Source of the DNA: Magnolia sinica
Lineage: Eukaryota; Streptophyta; Magnoliopsida; Magnoliales; Magnoliaceae
Assembly: GCF_029962835.1 (NCBI RefSeq)
Contig: NC_080588.1
Coordinates: forward strand, 66,364,001 to 66,428,000
Reading direction: 5' to 3'
DNA: 64,000 nucleotides
Below, piece by piece: positions 1-13,249 of this stretch; positions within the stretch are counted from its first letter, which is position 1, and every line of letters starts with the position of its first letter. Below the pieces are notes generated by a model, which saw nothing but the letters and a program-made list of their open reading frames with translations, was not told the DNA's origin and did no database searches. Made by a program: the position numbers and the translations under genes.

Positions 1-565
1 TTCAAGTACACTTCAAGTAAAAGATCTACTGAAAGGTACTGAAGATTCGAGTAATAACTTCAATGTCCAATATTTCAGGTATAAGTGACTCTAGAAAGAC
101 TCTAGGCTTAAGTCTTTTCTTATGATAATTATTCATGTGTTTTTATACTTTAATTAAGATTAAATTCGACTAGTTCAAACCTAAGTTCGACTAGTCCTAG
201 ATCTGGCTCGATCAATCCAAGATTCAAACTCAAATTCGGAGTTTTTCTGGTAGTTCCTCGACTAGTCGAGCACCCCGCTCGACCAGTGGTGGACCCTCGC
301 TCGACCAGTCGTGGGAGCTCGACTCGAACACTAGCAACTTATTTTATGCTCCCTCGACCAATCGAGGGCTATGCTCGACCAGTTGAAGGTCAGTTTTATC
401 CGATCGGGTTGAAATTTTTGAAATTTGGTTGATTCTTAAACTACTTGAAGGAGACCTTAGACCAGTCGAATGAACCGTTTTTTAACTTATAGATAGAAGT
501 ATTTTCTCATTCTAATTCATTCAGAAAAGCCACAGCAAGCCTCCACTTTGAGAAAAAAGTCTCCG
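1..565 (+). mobile_element. Copia (SIRE-like) LTR remnant, left piece
   Basis: AT-rich sequence with repeated 'CTCGACCAGTCGAG'-type palindromic motifs (about 255-400), a style I associate with SIRE/Maximus Copia LTRs. It runs off the left edge of the window. Its continuation appears to be 4816-4967 and then about 15145-15689, because two later insertions split it. Summed length of the pieces is roughly 1.25 kb, plausible for such an LTR. Family assignment is inference; no coding part is in the window. Confidence 0.4.
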
Positions 566-2469
566 TGTCACGCCCCAAACTTGAAAAACTGGCTCACAGT
601 ATTCCCAATCGCCGAATCCAGTGCCGACAGCCTCCATAGTACCCCATTCTCGGCTCTCATCACCCATACGCTAGGTTCCAATCCTGGGATCCTACAATGA
701 GGATTTTCAGTATAAATTTTTTTATAAATAAAGGAGCATAACTACAAGTGTACCCAAATCACAAAGGCAACATCATCATCACATATCCACTAAAATAAAT
801 AGTTGAATATAGTGTTGAAAGGGAAATACATATATTAAAAATCAAAACTCCAGAAGACAGCTGCACGCTCCAAGCTTAACACTGCTGCGACCTAATGCCA
901 TTTGCATGCATCTATCATGCATAAGCTTATAGAAAGTTTAGAGGGTGGTGTAAGTGTGTGCGTAAGATAAGTACCAAGTATGCAATATCAGAGCAATGCA
1001 GAAACATGTTGGTAAGTCCATAAATACCATCGGCCTTATTCAGGCTATGCCATGCAAAAATATAATAGGCCAATGACATATCTAGGCCTTACAATGCAGA
1101 ATCATAGTAACCCAAATATCATATACTGAAAGTGCAATATAAAAGAATGACGAAGCTGGAGTGTGTAGTCGGGATGATAAAACGTGGTATCGCAAGCTGT
1201 GGGGTTCATCACAATGGACTTCTATCCAAACCGGTCTCATACCTAAATTTGGATAGCTAGACTCAATGTGGTAAACTTCTGATCTTAGGTTGGTCACGCG
1301 CCGCAACCGAAATCCTAGTCATTGTGAAGGTACACATAATGGTTTGATTACGCACCACCAGCCCGAGTGGATAGTGAATGAATGAGTCAAATGCTGAGTA
1401 CGCAACTCCTGCTTAGTAAGTCCACATATCAGTATTGTACATCTCTAGGATCATCACCAGGGTCTAGTACATTTTACACCAGATCGCCGCCCACTAGACG
1501 CGCAACCATGCAAGTGGAAGAAACCTCACTATCCGCTTGGCCAGTAGTCAGCCAATATCTACCCGATACAATGATAGCGGACCCCTTTATTAGCTAGTCA
1601 AACTCAACCTAGCTATATTCCCTACCCTCGGGCGGGTAAGGCCACACCCTCTTCCAACCGACCATGATCTGTGGGAGCACCGCTTACTGGTATTCGGTAT
1701 CTGTGCGCTCTCGTTTTCCACCTGATCTCGATGTTGGTGCATCCTCTGGTACCAAGAGGGTTTAAGGATTTTCACTCAGGGACATCTATAGCACCCCATG
1801 TAGAAAAAGATTTTCGGTGTCTCATCTGGCCATCCACGATATGCCTGTGGAGGCTACGACCTTGATATCGCTAGGGCGTACAACACACAATGCAAGATGC
1901 ATGAGTTACACAATCTAGTCATACTTTAATCCTGCGCATACCGTGTGCTCATGTGAGATAACTCCGCCTATCAAGGAGTCCCATAACAACCTGCCCAATG
2001 GTATATGCAATGGTCAACTACGTCTCATATCAAGCATGCAGATGATGCGTATGGGCATGTATCATGATGTTATGCTATCACATACTCATAATCGGTATTG
2101 ATAATCGGCCTATATACAAGGTGGGGTCCACAGATGGACTCCAAGATTAAAACAATCCTACTAGCAACCAATGGGAGGCCCAACATTATGAGTTATCCCA
2201 ATATGAATAGATGGGTCATGTAAATATTAATGGGGCTCAATGATTAGGGTCAACCCACTTAGAAAATGATGTAAATGGGCCAAACAAGACCTAAGAGAAA
2301 GTCACAATGTAGACATTTAACCATCATTGCCTATCAATGTGGACATTTAACCAACATTGCTCCCAAGGAGTGACCCACATAGAGCTTAACGTATAGTGGG
2401 CCCACGGCCTCATACAAGGGCCTCATACACAACATAATGGGCCACATACAATCTCAATAGGCCTTACAC

Positions 2470-2935
2470 ATGGGTCTCATACATCGAGTGGGCCGCATCA
2501 CATGGGCCTCATATACATCAAGTGGGCCGCATAGCATGGGCCTCATATACATCAATGGGCTGCATCGCATGGGCCTCATATACAATCTCAATGGGCCTTA
2601 CACAAGGGTCTCATACATCAACTGGGCTGCATCACATAGGCCTCATATACATCGCATGGGCCGCATCGCATGGGCCTCATATATATCATAATGGGCCACA
2701 TCCATGGGCCTCTCATACATCACATCGGGCCTCATTATATGGGCCAATATACATCACATTGGGCCTCATCATATGGGCCAATATACATCACATCGGGCCT
2801 TATCATATGGGCTAATATACATCACATCGGGCCTGATATTTGGGCCTCAAATACATCTCAATGGGCCTCATGCCTGGACCCTAATTACATCACATCGGGC
2901 CTCATCAAATGGGCCACACATACAACACATCAAGG
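2470..2935. repeat. 34-bp degenerate tandem array, about 14 units
   Basis: Units of about 34 bp, each with 'CATGGGCCTCATATACATC' or a close variant, run head to tail. Spacing is regular but units differ by point changes and 1-3 bp indels. Several overlapping open frames here are simply this repeat read in different phases and are not genes. Confidence 0.85.
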
Positions 2936-4110
2936 TGGGCCCTGCACATTCCAAATTGGTCCCATCAGATGGATAGTTTGGGTCAAACACGTACATCTTG
3001 TAGGGCCCACGTCCCATGTGGATGGTGTGGATATACATCATATGGTCCTCGCGGATGCACGGTGTGGATTTAACACATGTATCACGGTGGGTCGCGGACG
3101 AACAACGTGTATATAAAATACATATATCAGGTGGACCACACACAGATGGATAGCGTGGTATACAACACATCATCAAGGCAGGGGGCCCACACAGTCCAAA
3201 ACGAATGGACTGCATGGATGTGAGCCACATACATCATGGTCGGCTCCATACAACCCCGTTTAAATGGACGGTGTGAATATAGATTGCATACATCAAGGTG
3301 GGCCCCACCCTACATGTGCAACACGCGTGGGTGGGTCCCACCATCTTACCAAAAAAATAGATGAATGGTGTGGATTAAATCCATACATCACAGTATGTCC
3401 CATAGCAGCACCGTCCAGGTGGACAGTGCGGGGACAGAATACATACATCAAGGTGGGTCCCACCATCCTGGAGAGATGGACGGCTGGGAGAAACACATAC
3501 ATCTTCGTGTGCCCACATCGCACCGTCCAGATGGACAGTGTGGATTCATAATACATACATCAATGTGAGCCCCACTCGTCCAGAACGGACGGACGGTTAG
3601 GATAAAACCCATATATAATGGTGGGTCCCACCGTCCAGTAGCCTAGACGGTGCTGGACACACATGCAGGGTGGGACCCCTGCTGATGTACGGTATAACAC
3701 ATACCTCGAGATGGGACCCAGAACTTACAGACGTCAATACAGCAGCTATACAGCTATTGTAAGGTACCCAGCCAATCCACTTCCATCCCACCGTCCACAG
3801 ATGGACAGTGAGGATAAAATACGTATATTAAGGTGGGTCCACGTGGGTGTGGTCCACCCGTTAAAGCTGATAATTGTGGAAGCCTAGACGGTGAGGATGG
3901 GCCATGCACTGGGTGGGTCCGACGGATAGACGGTTTGAATAAAATACGTACAGCATGTGGGTCCCACATACACGTGGCCCACTGTTAAGGATCAAGCTGA
4001 TATCTGTGTTTTCCTCCAATCAGGCCCATCCAAACAGACAGCCAGGTGGGCCCACTCGGTGGACGTCATGGATAAAATATATTCATCATGGTGGGCTGCA
4101 AAATATGAAA
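2936..4110. repeat. Degenerate repeat zone with GTGGGTCCCACC cores
   Basis: At least a dozen degenerate copies of a 60-90 bp motif: a GGTGGGTCCCACC core, then 'CCGTCCAGATGGACAG' and 'ATACATACATCA'. It follows the 34-bp array inside the same LTR. The same motif family forms the ends of MITEs elsewhere in this window, so it may be built from such ends. Confidence 0.6.
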
Positions 4111-4815
4111 TGGGTCCCATCACAAGTGGGCCCTCAAATGAAAATCAACGGTGGATATCCTAAAATCACACATCAATTGCCTTCTTCTTTAGCTCCTTGG
4201 ACTCCTTAGCTCTTAAGCTTTCTCTTTGATAGTGGAAGATGATGATTGAAGGGTGGAGATGGGAGATTGGGGAGTAGGAAGTGAGCCACACTTAGCTTCT
4301 CCTTGGGAAGCTTAGACGGTTGCTCTCTCTTGGTTTGCTTGGGAAATGGATTGAGAAAGAGACAGAGAGAGAGGTGATGGGATGAAAGGGGATGGGTGAG
4401 TGATGGGTGGTATGGGTTGTGTAAGAGAGTGATATGAGAGGCATGGGTTGTGTTGACTTTTGGGTGAGAGAGGGATGGGTGTGATGAGATGTGTACTTAA
4501 CTTGTACTTGATTTATTGATGTGATGGATGGTAGAAATTCTTTCGAGATTTGCAACGCGCGGTGTTTTTCTCGAAATATGCTTGAGCCCACAAATCTTAG
4601 CCTGGGTATTGCATCGGCATGCAAGATGCGGGTGTTGGAACCGCGGCGACGGTGCGGTCACTAAGATATAGGTTTTGAGTTGAGTCGACTCAGATATACA
4701 GGATACAACTTAGGGTCACGTGCAAACGCTGATTATAAGTCGCGAGTCACCGGAATTTGATGGGGATGATTGCGGGAGTCTAAGGAATGGTACAGACTAT
4801 GATACGAGCCTTACA

Positions 4816-4967
4816 TTCCGTCATTATCAGGTTATAGTCCGGTAATTTTAGATCCTTTAATAGCTTATTTATTTTTGTAATTCATTTATCTCTGTTTTAT
4901 GAATCTAATTTTTTAAAGGGAGTTTTTACTCTATCTTGTGAGATCTAAGGAATTTAAATAAGTACAT
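4816..4967 (+). mobile_element. Copia LTR remnant, middle piece
   Basis: A short stretch between the solo LTR end and the Athila-like element start. It is inferred to be host sequence of both insertions, because target-site copies flank it on each side (TTCCG at 4816-4820, TACAT at 4963-4967). Confidence 0.4.
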
Positions 4968-6273
4968 TGGTTGCTTGCCTCTAAGTGCAGAGGTTCGTAA
5001 GTAGTATCCCGTGAATACAGGGTCAATCCCACAGGGAGATGAATTGTGAAAAAAAAAATAATCAAATGCAAAACAAACTAAGTAATAAAAATTAATCTGA
5101 TGATTTGATTTTGAGATTTTTGAATGGATGTAATTCAACTGAATAAAATAACACCTAAGCTTCAAAGTTCCACACATAGGTTAATGTTCTAAAATCATAA
5201 TGACTTGGATAACATAACTAGGATCTGAGCACTATGGTCAGCCTAACGAAAAATAAAACAGTTTAAATATTTTAATAAATGATATAAAAGATTAAAAAAT
5301 GATGGATTTACATCATTGACATATAGTCTCAAGCGCCAGTGATTTTAAGTATTCAATATCTATAGGATAATGAATATCAAAGAAATATAACAGTTTGAGA
5401 ACATCTCCTATCTAGGAAATCTGATTGATCTAGGGTAAGCCTATCCATCAATGTGGATCTCATATGATGGAAACATGTGGATTTCACAAGAGGATAAAAA
5501 AATAAAACCTAAATAATAGATAACATGCATACACTATTCTTCTCATCATTAAAACAATCAATCATCATAATCTTAAAAAATTATTAAACCCATGTGCTTC
5601 CCTTCTAGCTTGGGCTAGAAGGAACTTAGAAAAACATAATTAAATTGCAGAAATAAAAAGCAACAAGAAAGAAAGAAGAAAAAAATGCAAATAGAAAAGA
5701 TCTAAAATAAAAAAAAAACAACTTATAAAGCTTTAATAAAACTAAAAACTCTTTAAAAACCCTAAATATTGCTCTTGAATGCTTCTAATGATGTTTAAGA
5801 ATGCCCTAGGAGGCCCTATTTATAAGTAGGGAACTCCAATTTTCGTACAAAGTTGAAAACCCTAGAAAACGCCTCAAATATACGTATTTTTCCAAAATAG
5901 ACTTCTCGCTGCATAGTTCATTTAAAACAGACTTCCTGCTGCGTAGTTTTCCAAAATAGACTTCAGAGCTTTAAAATACACTTTTCAGGACGATTTTAAG
6001 ATTCTTCACTTCAAATCTTCGATTCTTTTCATTCCTCACTTGATTTTCTTGGATCTTTGGCATGTGAATTCTTCAATCTTGGTTTCCTAAGATCCATCCC
6101 TTGCCTTGGTAATTTTTGAGCATCAAATTCTTACTTTTTAGCACCCTTTTTCAATCCAAGCTCTTAAATTCACCTTGCAACACATACATGAGTAAAATAG
6201 AATATTAAGATGATTTATGTTCATAAAACTAAGATATAAATAGGAAAAATTATGCAATATTTGAGTCTCAACA
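4968..6273 (-). repeat. 3' LTR of the Athila-like element
   Basis: Direct repeat of 13841-15144, starting TGGTTGC and ending CTCAACA on the plus strand. Because the element reads on the minus strand, this copy is the 3' LTR. It includes the 'ACAGGGTC...CCACAGGGAG' segment, which two solo LTRs in this window share in related form. Confidence 0.9.
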
Positions 6274-6285
6274 CACCCCCCAACC
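6274..6285 (-). other. Polypurine tract of the Athila-like element
   Basis: On the minus strand this reads GGTTGGGGGGTG and abuts the 3' LTR, the expected place and composition for the plus-strand primer of an LTR element. Confidence 0.65.
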
Positions 6286-7640
6286 AGCATTTTGCTAATC
6301 CCGAGCAAAATAAGCGAAGAAAAATAAAAATAAAAATTAATTTTAAAAAAAAATTAAAATGAAAAAAATTCTAACTACAGCACTTTCACAGGTAATCTCG
6401 ATTGCATTTAACATATGCAATAAGCCTTTAAACTCTTAGGTTTCCCTTGGTGTACGAGTTATACTCTCGTGAGGGTTTCCAGAAATGTTACCCACAAATA
6501 TTGAAAATAAGAAAAATATTTCAACACTAAAAAATTTATACAATTATGCCCCCATTCATTATATGAATTCCAAAACAAAACAATACTTAACCTAAGTCAG
6601 AAGTTAATTAGAATCTCAATTTTCTAATCCATTACATCCTTGAGTTCAGAGACATAATCAAAATTTAAAATAGTTATGATCCAATATCCTTAGGTGTTCC
6701 GTGACACTAGTCTAACTTTGAGAAATATGCATGTTCCCTATCTTAACTCCTTTCAATCATTCCAAGAATATGAAATCTCTAGTTATCTCATTTTCTTCAT
6801 GTTATTTCTTCTTTTATCATCATATCCTCATTATTATAGACCACCCTTAGATGAAGATTTCCACTGGGTTTGCTTCATAACCTAAGGTATCGTACTTATA
6901 ATGGTAACAGTAATGGATACTTAGGTATCCTTATTCCGGATTACTGACACGATTGTTATGATCATTGCATTCATGCTCTATAATAAAATTTTCTTTTTTC
7001 CATTACTCTTTTTTTTCTTTTAATATTCTCTCTTTTAAATATATATCAATGGTACTAGTTTATTCAACTTTGTTTGAATCAAAAATTGTTATTCTAGTTC
7101 ACATATCATATTCCTCACTTAGTTAGATAGGGTGTATTGTGAATTCAGTACATCAAATTACAACTCACTTTAAACTAGTGATTAAATAATTGAACTCAAG
7201 TTTATAATTTTTAGTTATAAGAATTCTGACTACTATCATCATAGAATAAATATTAACTTTGCCTTTGGAATTCGCATAATATCATGTTTACATTCTTGCA
7301 TATAAACATATTATTTTGAAAATGTTAAATTTTTTTTTCCATAAACCTAAAAAAAACAAAGAAAAAAAACTTAAACTTAACTGAAACCTAAAAATAATAA
7401 AAATAATAATAAAATAAACTGAAACCTTTAAAAAAAAAAAAACATTCACATGGATGACTATCCACACCCCCCAACCGAAAATCTACATTGTCCCCAATGT
7501 AATGATAATGTAATGCAGAGAACAATAAAAATAAAAAAAAGGGTGGATAGTACCTGCCAGGAAAAACTCATCTGCTATGTTACACTAAAAAAAATTGAAT
7601 ATGATACAAATCCTATACAAATGCCCCGTCAGACTAAGAG
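6286..7640. other. Non-coding 3' spacer of the Athila-like element
   Basis: About 1.35 kb of very AT-rich DNA between the pol end and the 3' LTR. In complete Athila elements this zone may hold an envelope-like frame. I see no such frame or transmembrane pattern here. Confidence 0.5.
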
Positions 7641-10600
7641 CATTAATCTGAATATTCTGGCTCATGAAGAGGGACAGACTCCTCTCCCAAATGAAAGTTT
7701 TCCACATAAGGCTTCAATCTCTGACTATTAACCTTGTACACATTGCCATTACGTGGATTCTCAATTTCAACAGCCCCATGAGTATAAACATTCTTCACAA
7801 TGAAGGGTCCTGTCCATCTTGATCTTAACTTTTCTGAAAAGAACTGGAGATGAAAATTGTACAATAGGACTTTTTGCTAAGGTTTAAAATTCTTCCTCAG
7901 GATATTTTTATCATGAAAAGTTTTGGTCATCTCTTTGTAAATTTTAGAATTTTCATAGGAGTCTCTCCTCAGTTCCTCTAATTCATTCAACTCTAATTTC
8001 CTTTGTCCACTTGCTTGATCCATATCAAAGTTTAATTTCTTTATTACCCAGTAGGCTCTATGTTCCAATTCCACAAGCAAGTGGCAAGCCTTTTCATACA
8101 CCAATCTGTATGGAGACATTCCAATCGGGGTCTTATAAGCAGTCTTATAAGTCCATAAAGCGTCGGATAGTCTGAGGGACCAATCATTCCTATCTGGCCT
8201 TATAGTTTTCTCTAAAATGTGTTGGATTTCCCGATTAGAAATCTCAGCTTGCCCACTCGTTTGTGGGTGGTATGGGGTGCTCACTTTATGGTTGATGTCA
8301 TATTTCCTCATCAAAGCCTTAAATGTCCTATTCAAAAGTGAAACCTGCCATCACTAATGATGGCCTTTGGAGTTCCAAATCTAGCAAAAATATTTTCCTT
8401 GAGGAATCGTATGACCACTTTGTTGTCATTGGTCCTACTTGGAACTGCCTCAATCCATTTTGAAACATAGTCCACACCAACCAATATATAAAGAAAACCA
8501 AAAGAAGATGAAAATGAACCCATAAAATCAATACCCCAACAATAAAAAATCTCCAATGGTAAAATTGGGGATAAAGGCATCATGTTACGCCGGGACACTC
8601 TTCTCAACCTTTGACATCTATCACAAGCAATACAGAAAGCATGGGTGTCTTTAAACATGGTGGGCCAGTAAAAACCACATTGCAGGATTTTTGCAGTGAT
8701 TTTCTTAGCAGAAAAATGGCCACCACATGCTTCCATGTGACAAAAAGAAATAACACTTCGAACTTCATCCTCTGGGACACAACGTCTAAAAATTTGATTA
8801 GTCCCATATTTATATAAATACGAGTCATCCCAGAAGAATTTTCTAACCTCGGTTTCAAAACGCTTCCTATCTTGTGACTTCCAATGATATGACAATTTTT
8901 CCGTTACAAGATAATTCACTATATCCACATACCAAGGCAATTTAGAGATCGCAAATAATTGTTCATCAGGGAAAGTATCCTGGATATGTATCTCCTCAAT
9001 TGAATCACCTAACACCAATTTAGAAAGGTGATCGGCCACTACATTTTCTACTCCTTTCTTATCTTTTATCTCTAAGTCAAATTCTTGGAGTAGGAGGATC
9101 CATCACAAAAGTCTCGGCTTTGCATCCTTCTTAGATAACAAATATTTCAAAGCCGAGTGGTCCGTGAAAATGACCACTTTGGATCCCAGCAAGTAGGACC
9201 TAAACTTATCCAAAGCAAAAACTACTGCAAGTAACTCTTTTTCAGTTGTTAAGTAGTTCACTTGGGCTGAGTTTAGAGTTTTACTCGCATGGTGAATAAC
9301 GTAGGGCCGTTTTTCTTTCCTTTGGCCCAAAACAGCCCCTATGGCATAATCACTTGCATCGCACATTAGTTCAAAAGGAAGTGTCCAATTTGGTGGATGC
9401 ATGATAGGTGCAGTGGTAAGGGATGATTTAATTTTATTAAAGGCACTTGCATACTCATCTGTCCACTTAAATGGAACATCCTTTTGAAGAAGATTAGTCA
9501 AGGGTATAGTAATGGCACTAAAGTCCTTGACGAATCTTCTATAAAAACCAGCATGCCCTATAAGTGATCTAATATCTCTAATAGTTCGGCGGATAGATAG
9601 ATTAGATATAATGTCGAATTTTGAGCGATGTACCTTGATTCCATTTTTGGAGATAACATGGCCCAAAACAATTCCCTTTTGAACCATGAAATGACATTTC
9701 TCCCAATTTAAGACAAGGTATTTCTCTTCACACCTAGACAAGACAAGAGATAAATTGTTGAAGCATTCCTCAAAACTACTCCCAAATAAAGAGAAGTCGT
9801 ACATGAAAACCTCAAGAAACTTTCCAACTATATTTGAAAAAATGCTTAACATACACCATTAGAAAGTTGCTGGGGCGTTACACAATCCAAATAGCATTCA
9901 TTTGAAAGCAAACGTGCCAAATAGACAAGTGAACGTGGTTTTCTCTTGGTCTTTAAGGGCTATCTCTATTTGGTTATATCTAGAATATTCATTAAGAAAA
10001 CTATAAAAGGAGTGACCTGCTACCCTCTCTAAAACTTGATCAATGAATGGTAGAGGGAAATGGTCCTTCTTTGTGACCTGATTCAATTTTCTATAGTCAA
10101 TGCAAACACGTCAACTAGTGGTGACACGTGTTGGTATGAGTTCATTATTAGAATTCTGCATAATAGTTATTCCGGATTTCTTTGGGACTACTTGAGTTGG
10201 ACTCACCCAAACACTATCGGATATTGGGTAGATGATTCCCACATCCAACAATTTGATCACCTCATTTTTTACAACTTCCATCATGTTTGGATTGAGACGC
10301 CTTTGAGGTTGTCTAATTGGTTTGGCGTCCTCATCGAGGTGGATCCGATGGGTGCATATACAAGGGCTTATACCCTTGATGTCAAAAATGGTCCAGCCCA
10401 AGGCTCCTTTGTGGTCCCTTAGAACTTTCAACAATTTAATCTTTTAATCCTTCTCTAAAAATGAAGAGATCACCACAGGATAAGTTTTATTTTCACCTAA
10501 GTATACATACTTAAGCTCATTTGATAGTGGTTTTAAATCAAGCTTTGGAACATTGGTTGGTGATGGTAGAGGTCGCAAGTCCTCGATAGATAGGATTTGA

Positions 10601-11424
10601 GTGCGCGGTCTCCATTGGTACATACCAATGTCCTGGGTGGTAGTGCTTTCATTATCATCAGAAATTTCAGCAAACACTTTTTCTAAATTAGAAATTTTCA
10701 AGTCTCCAATGACTTGAATCAATTCCTCAGTCAGACCAGGTTCCAATTCCTCTTCTTCTATCAAGCAGTCCATGAAATTCAGCTCATGGATTTCATTATT
10801 ATCAATGGGCTGCTTACATAAATTGAAAATATTTAGTTCTAGAGTCATGTTACCAAAAGACAAGTTCATCATTCCATTCCTGCAATTTATGATTGCATTT
10901 GAAGTTTCTAAGAATGGGCGGCCTAAAATAATGGGAACTTGAGCGCTAGCATTTACACATGGTTTAGTGTCTAGTACAATAAAATCCACGGAGAAGTAGA
11001 ATTTCTCCACTTGGACTAGCACGTCCTCTAAAATTCCCCTTGGTACCTTAATAGAGCGGTCAACGAGTTGGAGTGTAATCGTGGTTGGTTTAAGCTCGCT
11101 TAACCCCATTTGTTTGTAAACCGAATAAGGTACTAAGTTGACACTTGCACCCAAATCTAGCAAAGCATACTCAATTTGAAAATTCCCAATAATACAAAGA
11201 ATAGTGGGACTTCCCGGGTCTTTGTATTTGGGTACAACCCTTTGTTGAATGATAGCGCTCACTTTCTCAGTAAGGAATGCCTTTTTGTGCACATTTAATT
11301 TCCTTTTTACAGTGCACAAGTCCTTGAGATATTTAGCATATGATGGAATTTGTCTAATGGCATCAAGCAGAGGAATATTAACAGTAACATTTTGGAGCAC
11401 ATCCAACACCTCTTGATATTTCAT
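7641..11424 (-). pseudogene. pol region of the Athila-like element (broken)
   Basis: Read on the minus strand. In order: an aspartic protease segment with a DLGAS core (around 10,850-11,220), reverse transcriptase (around 9,600-10,430), RNase H with CDASDYAIGAVLGQ and FTDHSALKYLL (around 9,100-9,450), and integrase with a zinc-binding head and a core containing GIDFMGSF and [10 protein letters not shown] (around 7,880-9,040). The RT and integrase signatures are those of plant Ty3/gypsy elements. The region is interrupted by several breaks and is a fossil. Confidence 0.88.
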
Positions 11425-11511
11425 GGGGACAGTTGGATTCCGAAGTCTAGATGGGAACGGAATTGGAGGCTCATATGACTTAGTCTCTTTATCCTTTTGC
11501 TATTGCGGCTC

Positions 11512-13182
11512 CTAAACCATAGCCGGTTCATCATTTTCTTGAGACAGTGGTTCATCCTCCAGTATTTCTACCGGTTGCATTATCTTGTTATCGACTTCTT
11601 TTCCACTTCTCAAGGTAATGATGGCCTTAGCTTGTTCATGATGTAGTTCACTTGGATTTGAGTCTCCAATGAAATGTGTGTTTCGAGGGTTTGGCACAGG
11701 TTGAGAAGGAAGGGTGCCTTTTTTCCTAGCATTTAGTTGAGTCTCAATCCTAACCACAGCTGTCTTTAATTCCTGATTTGATTGGATTAGAGACTGATTC
11801 ATTTGAGCTTGAGAGTTCATGAATGTGGTCAATGCATCCTCCATAGATGATTGCTTTGGTGGGGGCACATATGGTGCATTGTTAGGTGCCTCAAAGAAGT
11901 TATTTTGTGGAGGCATTTGAGGTGCATTGGGCGCATTAATTTGTGGTCCATTCCTCCAACTAAGATTAGAATGGTTACGCCAATTTGGATTATACGTGTT
12001 TCCCATTGGTTGCATAACTGACCTTTGGTAATTATTTATAGCATTTGTTTGATCATGCTCATGCATGATATTTTGTACAACTGAGATTATTGGACAATCC
12101 TTTGTGTCATGGTCTATACCACCACAAATGCTATAAAAATTACGTAAGGAAGTGTTTGCTTTAACCATATCAACCTTCCTAATTTCCAAGGCTTCGACCT
12201 TTCTAGCCAATGCAGCGAATTTTGCATTAAGGTCGTCTTCCTCTCTTAGGACATACATTCCCGCTTTCTCTCTAGGAATGGGTCTAGTTTGGTCTGATTT
12301 AGCAGAGACATCCCATGTCTGCGTATTCTCTGCTAACAAATCTAGAAAATCCCAAGCCTCATTATGATCTTTGTCAAGAAAGGTTCTACCACACATCATC
12401 TCTATGAACTGACGAGTATCCATGGTGAGCCCCTTTCGGAAAGCATCAATCACGTGCCATGGTTCATAACCATGATGTGGACAAGTAATTAGAATGTCTT
12501 TGAAGTACTCCCAAGCTTGAAAAAATAGTTCATTCCCCTTTTGGGAGAATGACATGATTTCTTGTTTTAGTGCATTTGTTTTGTGTTCGGGAAAGAACTT
12601 TTTCAAAAACTCTCTACTTAAGGCTTGCCATGAAGTGATGGTATTAGGTCTTAGAGAGTTGAGCCAGGCTTTGGCCCGATCCTTTAGAGAAAATGAGAAT
12701 AACATAAGCTTAAGTACATCCTTATTGCCATTGTTTACTTGTAATGTTGCAATTACTTCCTCAAAATCCTTGAGGTGCAAGTACGGGCTTTCAAAATCCA
12801 AGCCATGAAATTTAGGAATTAATTGAATCACACTTAGTTTAAAATCAATATTCCCTGTGTGAGAAGGGAACACTATGCAAGATGGTAAAGTTAATCTCTC
12901 ATGGTGTAAATATTCATGTAAAGTTCGTGGTTGGTTTAACACATTCCTATGAACTTCATTTTCATCCTCAAGAGGAGGATTATGTTGATTTTCTCTATTT
13001 TGATTTATAGTTGGATCTGACAGATTTGGATTTGGATTATCAACTAGGTCTACCATGGAATCCAAGTGATGTTGAGTGCCTCTTCTAAGTGAATAATAAA
13101 GGCCTGGAACTAGTCCCCCTTCAGAGGAGAGTCGATTGTTTTGATCCCTACTCCAACGGGACATAAACCATCCACACCACAC
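11512..13182 (-). CDS. gag-like protein of the Athila-like element
   Basis: A 556-codon open frame on the minus strand. It has the plant retrotransposon gag domain (residues near 110-280, with 'FKDILITCPHHGYE' style sequence), a reduced zinc-knuckle-like CGGIDHDTKDC segment near residue 350, then the 'YNPNWRNHSNLSW' segment usual in Athila gag, and a proline/asparagine-rich tail. It forms the virus-like capsid in active relatives. In this copy it belongs to a broken element. Confidence 0.8.
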   Translation of the reverse strand: MWCGWFMSRWSRDQNNRLSSEGGLVPGLYYSLRRGTQHHLDSMVDLVDNPNPNLSDPTINQNRENQHNPPLEDENEVHRNVLNQPRTLHEYLHHERLTLPSCIVFPSHTGNIDFKLSVIQLIPKFHGLDFESPYLHLKDFEEVIATLQVNNGNKDVLKLMLFSFSLKDRAKAWLNSLRPNTITSWQALSREFLKKFFPEHKTNALKQEIMSFSQKGNELFFQAWEYFKDILITCPHHGYEPWHVIDAFRKGLTMDTRQFIEMMCGRTFLDKDHNEAWDFLDLLAENTQTWDVSAKSDQTRPIPREKAGMYVLREEDDLNAKFAALARKVEALEIRKVDMVKANTSLRNFYSICGGIDHDTKDCPIISVVQNIMHEHDQTNAINNYQRSVMQPMGNTYNPNWRNHSNLSWRNGPQINAPNAPQMPPQNNFFEAPNNAPYVPPPKQSSMEDALTTFMNSQAQMNQSLIQSNQELKTAVVRIETQLNARKKGTLPSQPVPNPRNTHFIGDSNPSELHHEQAKAIITLRSGKEVDNKIMQPVEILEDEPLSQENDEPAMV

Positions 13183-13249
13183 AACAAATACTACTAATTC
13201 AAATCGTAAGTATGATACTTAAAATAAAAATAAAAACTTAAATCAACAA

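Larger units (their letters stand above)
566..4815 (+). mobile_element. Solo LTR, Del/Tekay-like gypsy style, 4.25 kb
   Basis: The unit opens with TGTCACGCCCCAAAC, a start typical of Del/Tekay (chromovirus) LTRs, and ends ...CCTTACA, so it has TG...CA ends. The flanking 5-mers are CTCCG (561-565) and TTCCG (4816-4820), matching 4 of 5 as an aged target-site duplication. No gag or pol homology is visible between them, so I read it as a solo LTR. About a third of it is tandem-repeat DNA (see the two arrays inside). The orientation is judged from the start motif. An old fossil, inserted into the Copia LTR. Confidence 0.55.

Noticed and set aside
2470-3116. Overlapping open frames of 73-148 codons as a repeat-protein gene
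   Set aside because: All are phases of the 34-bp array; no consistent frame, start context or domain.
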